This document shows positions 7,685 through 10,702 of a stretch of DNA of 10,702 bases, piece after piece. Origin of the DNA: a bacterium SM23_31 (GTDB taxonomy: Bacteria; SM23-31). Each line of letters begins with the position of its first letter. Within the stretch, counting starts at the first letter, position 1. Under the pieces are notes generated by a model. The model had not been told where the DNA came from, ran no database searches, and saw only the letters and a list, made by a program, of their open reading frames with translations. The stretch covers positions 1-10,702 of the forward strand of contig LJUD01000069.1 of the NCBI GenBank assembly GCA_001304035.1. Direction: 5' to 3'. Made by a program: the position numbers and the translations under genes.

Positions 7685-7722
7685 TTTAGTAAAAAATTTA
7701 AATTTTACTTGATTTTACTAAA
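7685..7722. promoter_or_regulatory. candidate operator: 10-bp perfect inverted repeat before hicA
   Basis: TTTAGTAAAA (7685-7694) and TTTTACTAAA (7713-7722) are perfect inverted copies. Between them is one more TTTTACT (7703-7709), and TTTAGTATC lies at 7736-7744. The repeated AGTA/TACT half-sites overlap the predicted -35 element and spacer. They are good candidates for binding the ribbon-helix-helix domain of the HicB antitoxin. The low-complexity AT background is a caution. Confidence 0.45.
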
Positions 7723-7737
7723 TTTTGATATTATATT
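7709..7737 (+). promoter_or_regulatory. candidate sigma70-like promoter of the hicA-hicB-secB operon
   Basis: TTGATT (7709-7714) and TATATT (7732-7737) are separated by 17 bases, giving an expected transcript start near 7744 and a leader of about 14 bases before hicA. Spacing and position fit well; the AT-rich setting lowers certainty. Confidence 0.45.
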
Positions 7738-7757
7738 TAGTATCATAAATTAAGTAT

Positions 7758-8099
7758 ATGAACTTACCAACCGATAATAAAGATAATCAGGTATTTTTTA
7801 AAGAATGTCTTGAACAGCTTGAAAAATGGTATAATTATCCAACCCATGAAATTCTTGCATCAGAAATTGAAAAATTTATGTATAAATTAGATGTAAAACC
7901 CATTAAAGGTGGGCACAGTAAAGGTAGTAGTAGAAGTTATCATCATCCGGCGCTAAGAGATTTTTTGCATTACACTTCGGAGGGGATATTTAGTATTCAT
8001 GTAAGTGGAAAAAAGAGACATACTATTACTAAATATGATTTTAGAAAATTTTTATATAGACCGTTAAAAGAAATAATTAGAGTGCTTGGAGAAATATAA
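7758..8099 (+). CDS. hicA: HicA-like toxin (putative mRNA interferase) of a toxin-antitoxin-chaperone module
   Basis: Predicted toxin of a HicAB pair; HicA proteins are small double-stranded-RNA-binding-fold nucleases that cleave mRNA. The core lies in residues ~35-113: K-G-S-S-R-S-Y-H-H-P (55-64) lines up with the HicA K-G-S-H-H-x-F-x-H-P strand, then F-S-I-H-V-S-G-K-K-R-H (78-88), then a C-terminal helix (Y-D-F-R-K-F-L…I-I-R-V-L). At 113 residues it is longer than usual HicA (about 60-90), with an extra N-terminal ~35 residues. The catalytic His of G-S-H is Ser58 here; H53, H62, H63 or H81 might substitute. No clear Shine-Dalgarno precedes the ATG. The TAA stop is 1 base from the hicB ATG. 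Identification rests on weak sequence similarity plus a very clear HicB partner; activity is inferred. Confidence 0.72.
   Translation: MNLPTDNKDNQVFFKECLEQLEKWYNYPTHEILASEIEKFMYKLDVKPIKGGHSKGSSRSYHHPALRDFLHYTSEGIFSIHVSGKKRHTITKYDFRKFLYRPLKEIIRVLGEI
8088..8091 (+). promoter_or_regulatory. Shine-Dalgarno that decides the hicB start
   Basis: GGAG within the end of hicA lies 9 bases before ATG at 8101. A longer reading from TTG at 8086 would put this site inside the coding sequence, so ATG 8101 is preferred. Confidence 0.55.
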
Positions 8100-8100
8100 A

Positions 8101-8685
8101 ATGTTAAACAGTTTGAAATATTATTTAGAATTGCCTTACGATGTTCATATTGAAACTCATATAGTTGAAGGCAAAAATGTTTATTATGCTCATATAGAAG
8201 AGCTTGGGAAGCATGCTTGTTACGGTAAGGGCTCTACTCGGGAAAAGGCACTGAGATCACTTGATGAAACTAAAAAGAACATCATATCATATTTATTAAA
8301 AAAGGGCAAAGCAATTCCCAATCCAGCTCCAAGGATCGATGAAGATTTGCCAAGCGGTAATTTTGTAGTACGTACTAATCCTCATTTACATCAACAGATT
8401 GCAGAACAAGCCAAAAGTCTGGGTATCAGTTTGAATCTATATGTAAATCAACTTTTAGCACGTAATGTTTTATTTGAAGAAGTAAAGAATTATTTTGATC
8501 CGCAATTCGATAAAATTCATAACTGTTTAGAAAAACAAAAGCCGGATTCAAATGTATTGAGGATTAATTACGAGGGAGAAATAATTGAAGGCGAATCGGT
8601 CGAGATAATTAAATCAAATTATAGAATAAAAATAGAACCAATTGAATCACCTTTAAGAGTAAAAAGATTCAGAGAAACAGGATAA
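8101..8685 (+). CDS. hicB: HicB antitoxin with long C-terminal extension
   Basis: Antitoxin expected to bind and block HicA and to repress the operon. Residues ~1-75 form the HicB degenerate RNase-H-like domain: V-Y-Y-A-H-I-E-E-L (27-35), C-Y-G-K-G-S-T-R-E-K-A-L (40-51) and L-L-K-K-G-K-A-I-P-N-P (65-75). Residues ~86-122 form a ribbon-helix-helix DNA-binding domain: N-F-V-V-R-T (87-92), then L-H-Q-Q-I-A-E-Q-A and N-L-Y-V-N-Q-L-L-A-R. Residues 123-194 are an extension beyond usual HicB, with aromatic and charged stretches (Y131-F132, F137, Y157, Y174, V-K-R-F-R). With a SecB-like gene next door, this tail may be a chaperone-addiction segment. ATG at 8101 is chosen over an upstream TTG at 8086. 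One base separates it from hicA and 20 bases from the chaperone gene. Confidence 0.9.
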   Translation: MLNSLKYYLELPYDVHIETHIVEGKNVYYAHIEELGKHACYGKGSTREKALRSLDETKKNIISYLLKKGKAIPNPAPRIDEDLPSGNFVVRTNPHLHQQIAEQAKSLGISLNLYVNQLLARNVLFEEVKNYFDPQFDKIHNCLEKQKPDSNVLRINYEGEIIEGESVEIIKSNYRIKIEPIESPLRVKRFRETG

Positions 8686-8705
8686 TATATTATCGCAAAA
8701 AGAAA

Positions 8706-9146
8706 ATGAATAAAATGAAAACTAACATAAAATCGCAAAAAGAGAAGTCATTGTCACCAACTCAGTACAATGAAATTATTGAAGGGCTTCAACTTGAAAA
8801 AATGTTCTTAAAAAGTTGTAAAGCAAAATGTTTTTCGAGTGAAATTACCGATAATAATATCGTAAAAGTTGGAACAAATGCCGAATTCGAATCTTATGAA
8901 AATAAGAAATTCTCAATCACCAGTTCTTATACTATTACTGCTAAGTCCAATAAAAAAAATCTTTTTAAAATAGAATTAGAGTATTATTTGTTATTTCACA
9001 GTAAAAATCCTGTTGATGAAAGATTTTTTGATATTTATTCAAAAAGAAATCTTCGATTAAATACATTTCCTTTGGTTAGGGAGATTGTTCAGTCTTTTTC
9101 GGGTAGAATGGGATTCCCGCCATTAGTATTGCCACTTTTAAAATAA
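8706..9146 (+). CDS. SecB-like chaperone of a toxin-antitoxin-chaperone module
   Basis: A 146-residue protein with the SecB fold signature at its end: R-R-N-L-like K-R-N-L-R-L-N-T-F-P (113-122), V-R-E-I-V-Q-S-F (124-131), G-R-M-G-F-P-P-L-V-L-P-L-L-K (133-146). This corresponds to the SecB region L-F-P-Y-A-R…G-G-F-P-P-L-L-L. The preceding strands (F-S-I-T-S-S-Y-T-I-T-A, I-E-L-E-Y-Y-L-L-F) fit the SecB beta-sheet. It ends at the P-L-L-K motif and so lacks the acidic, metal-binding SecA-docking tail of export SecB. Its place directly after hicB suggests it protects or folds that antitoxin, as Rv1957 does for HigA1. ATG at 8706 is used; ATG at 8715 is also possible. No clear Shine-Dalgarno is seen. 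The family call is good; the antitoxin as client is inferred. Confidence 0.82.
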   Translation: MNKMKTNIKSQKEKSLSPTQYNEIIEGLQLEKMFLKSCKAKCFSSEITDNNIVKVGTNAEFESYENKKFSITSSYTITAKSNKKNLFKIELEYYLLFHSKNPVDERFFDIYSKRNLRLNTFPLVREIVQSFSGRMGFPPLVLPLLK

Positions 9147-9291
9147 TGAATATAATTACATATTACTTTTTAATTTACCATTTTATCATTCTTTCATTTC
9201 CTTGTTATTAACCTTTATATTTTCATATTTAATTTATCGCTTTTCATCGGGTTAATACTTATATTATCTTTTTTAGGAACAGGTTTAGAAT

Positions 9292-10702
9292 ATGGATAAT
9301 CATCATTTGTTAAAAATTGCAGATGAATTACATCTGAACATTAAGCAAATCGAGGCAGCCGCTGTTCTGTTGAATGAAGGTGCAACTGTGCCTTTTATTG
9401 CCAGATACCGGAAGGAAGCTACGGGCAGTCTCGATGAGGTAGCGATTACAAAAATTCGCGACCGGCTCACGCAGCTTGCCGAGCTCGATAAACGCCGTGA
9501 TGCCATTCTGAAATCGCTTGAAGAACGTGAACTGCTGACCGACGAGCTCAAAGACAGGATCAACGCTGCCGAAACCATGTCGGTACTGGAAGATATATAC
9601 CTGCCCTTCCGTCCGAAACGCCGTACCCGCGCAACTATTGCCAGAGAACAGGGGCTGGAACCGCTCGCTGCGCTGCTTTTTGAGCAGGGCGATTGTGATC
9701 CGGCGGTCGAAGCGGAGGCTTATATCGACCCGGAGAAAAAAGTCGAAACAGTCGAAGACGCACGTGCCGGAATGCGGGAGCTGTTTATGAAAAAGGCGGT
9801 TATCCGGTCAAAAGTGCGTCCGGATAAAGAATCCGACGGAATCAAATATAAAGATTATTTTGAATGGGAAGAACCGGCGGCTCAGGCAAAATCTCACCGT
9901 ATACTTGCAATAAGGCGCGGTGAAAATGAACAGTTCCTCTCTCTGCATATACTCCCCCCAGAAGATGAGGCGCTGGCATTGCTGGAACAAATGTTCATAA
10001 AAGCCGACAACAGCGCCGCAGAACTGGTAAAAATAGCAGTACACGATAGTTACAAACGGCTGCTTGCTTCATCTATGGAAACAGAAATGCGTGTGGAAAC
10101 TAAGATGCGTGCGGATGAAGAAGCAATTGCCGTTTTTGCGGATAACCTCAGGCACCTGTTGCTTGCGCCGCCGCTCGGACAAAAAAATGTGCTCGCGGTC
10201 GATCCGGGTTACCGCACCGGATGCAAAGTAGTCTGTCTCGACCGCCAGGGTAAACTGCTGCATCACGGTACAATATTTCCCCATAACTCGGAGCGGGAAG
10301 CGGAGACAGCCGCAAAAAAGATTTTCGATTTTTGCAGTCGATTCAATGTGGAAGTAATCGCCGTCGGGAACGGTACCGCAGGGAGGGAAACCGAGACGTT
10401 TATTCGCGGGCTGAAGCTGTCGGAAGACAGAGAAATCCCTGTAGTTATGGTGAACGAAAGCGGGGCATCCATTTATTCGGCATCGGAAGTTGCGAGGGAA
10501 GAATTCCCCGATTATGATGTAACGGTCCGAGGGGCTGTATCGATTGGACGGCGGCTGATGGACCCGCTTGCGGAACTGGTCAAAATCGATCCAAAATCGA
10601 TCGGTGTCGGACAGTATCAGCATGACGTAGACCAGAGTATGCTCAGGAGCAGCCTTGACGATATAGTCATTAGCTGCGTGAACAGTGTCGGTGTCGAAGT
10701 GA
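9292..10702 (+). CDS. tex: Tex, RNA-binding transcription accessory protein (5' part, runs off window)
   Basis: The first 470 codons of Tex, a conserved nucleic-acid-binding cytoplasmic protein linked to transcription and RNA metabolism; the full family length is ~720-780 residues. The helical N-terminal domain contains F-I-A-R-Y-R-K-E-A-T-G (36-46) and D-I-Y-L-P-F-R-P-K-R-R-T-R (~99-111). The YqgF/RuvC-like domain begins at V-D-P-G-Y-R-T-G (303-310) and continues with G-N-G-T-A-G-R-E-T-E (359-368) and V-N-E-S-G-A-S-I-Y-S (387-396). R-R-L-M-D-P-L-A-E-L-V-K-I-D-P (420-434) and G-Q-Y-Q-H-D-V (440-446) follow, and the visible part ends at C-V-N-S-V-G-V-E-V, leading into the helix-hairpin-helix region. 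The S1 domain lies beyond the window. ATG at 9292 has AGGAACAGG just upstream. The gene is much richer in G+C than the hicAB region before it. No frameshift is seen. Confidence 0.97.
   Translation, partial: MDNHHLLKIADELHLNIKQIEAAAVLLNEGATVPFIARYRKEATGSLDEVAITKIRDRLTQLAELDKRRDAILKSLEERELLTDELKDRINAAETMSVLEDIYLPFRPKRRTRATIAREQGLEPLAALLFEQGDCDPAVEAEAYIDPEKKVETVEDARAGMRELFMKKAVIRSKVRPDKESDGIKYKDYFEWEEPAAQAKSHRILAIRRGENEQFLSLHILPPEDEALALLEQMFIKADNSAAELVKIAVHDSYKRLLASSMETEMRVETKMRADEEAIAVFADNLRHLLLAPPLGQKNVLAVDPGYRTGCKVVCLDRQGKLLHHGTIFPHNSEREAETAAKKIFDFCSRFNVEVIAVGNGTAGRETETFIRGLKLSEDREIPVVMVNESGASIYSASEVAREEFPDYDVTVRGAVSIGRRLMDPLAELVKIDPKSIGVGQYQHDVDQSMLRSSLDDIVISCVNSVGVEV

Noticed and set aside
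8086..8100. Five-codon upstream extension of HicB from TTG
   Set aside because: It would place the GGAG ribosome site inside the gene and overlap hicA; ATG at 8101 is better placed.
8693..8743. Direct repeat TCGCAAAAAGA at 8693-8703 and 8733-8743
   Set aside because: Short and A-rich; the second copy is inside the chaperone coding sequence, so it is probably chance.
9147..9291. Possible terminator or small RNA between the chaperone gene and tex
   Set aside because: Pyrimidine-rich on the plus strand but with no stable hairpin and no clear promoter pair.
10069..10623. 184-codon minus-strand open frame opposite tex
   Set aside because: It is a shadow of the clearly conserved tex frame on the plus strand, with no protein-like motif.

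Overview
The window looks like a chromosomal segment from an AT-leaning bacterium of the Fibrobacteres-Chlorobi-Bacteroidetes (FCB) superphylum. The main clue is a type IX secretion (Por/type A) sorting tail at the C-terminus of the protein ending at 3390, with the Y-P-N-P-F-N opening and the G-V-Y-F-Y-R closing typical of that group. Several genes carry good Shine-Dalgarno sequences (for example AAGGAGGG before lemA). That argues for a lineage outside core Bacteroidetes, such as Ignavibacteria or a neighbouring FCB phylum. This placement is inference.

Layout. (1) 1-391 is AT-rich DNA without a confident gene. (2) 392-3390 is a pair of exported-protein genes, both starting at TTG: a 244-residue protein of unknown function, and a 750-residue protein combining a Cys/His papain-like domain, a right-handed beta-helix, a TPR-like helical region and a T9SS tail. 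(3) 3405-3479 holds an imperfect palindrome between convergent genes. (4) 3514-4863 (minus strand) is a secreted M24 (Xaa-Pro-type) metallopeptidase. (5) 5183-7580 is a membrane/stress cluster: a two-copy zf-TFIIB zinc-ribbon protein, LemA, and an HtpX-like M48 membrane protease with its own C-terminal zinc ribbon. (6) 7758-9146 is a compact, AT-rich three-gene operon: HicA-like toxin, HicB antitoxin with a long C-terminal extension, and a SecB-like chaperone. (7) 9292 to the window edge is the first 470 codons of tex, clearly richer in G+C.

The most interesting item is region 6. Gene order, spacing and domain content match a toxin-antitoxin-chaperone (TAC) system in which a SecB-like protein is dedicated to an antitoxin. 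The best-known TAC is HigB1-HigA1-Rv1957 of Mycobacterium tuberculosis. Here the pair is HicAB, the toxin is longer than usual and lacks the usual G-S-H motif, and the antitoxin carries about 70 residues after its DNA-binding domain that could be a chaperone-addiction segment. A sigma70-like promoter overlapped by a perfect 10-bp inverted repeat lies immediately upstream, as expected for autoregulation by the antitoxin.

The LemA/M48 cluster probably acts in the inner membrane in protein quality control or envelope stress. The secreted proteins of regions 2 and 4 act outside the cytoplasm. tex is a conserved housekeeping gene marking the chromosomal backbone on the right.
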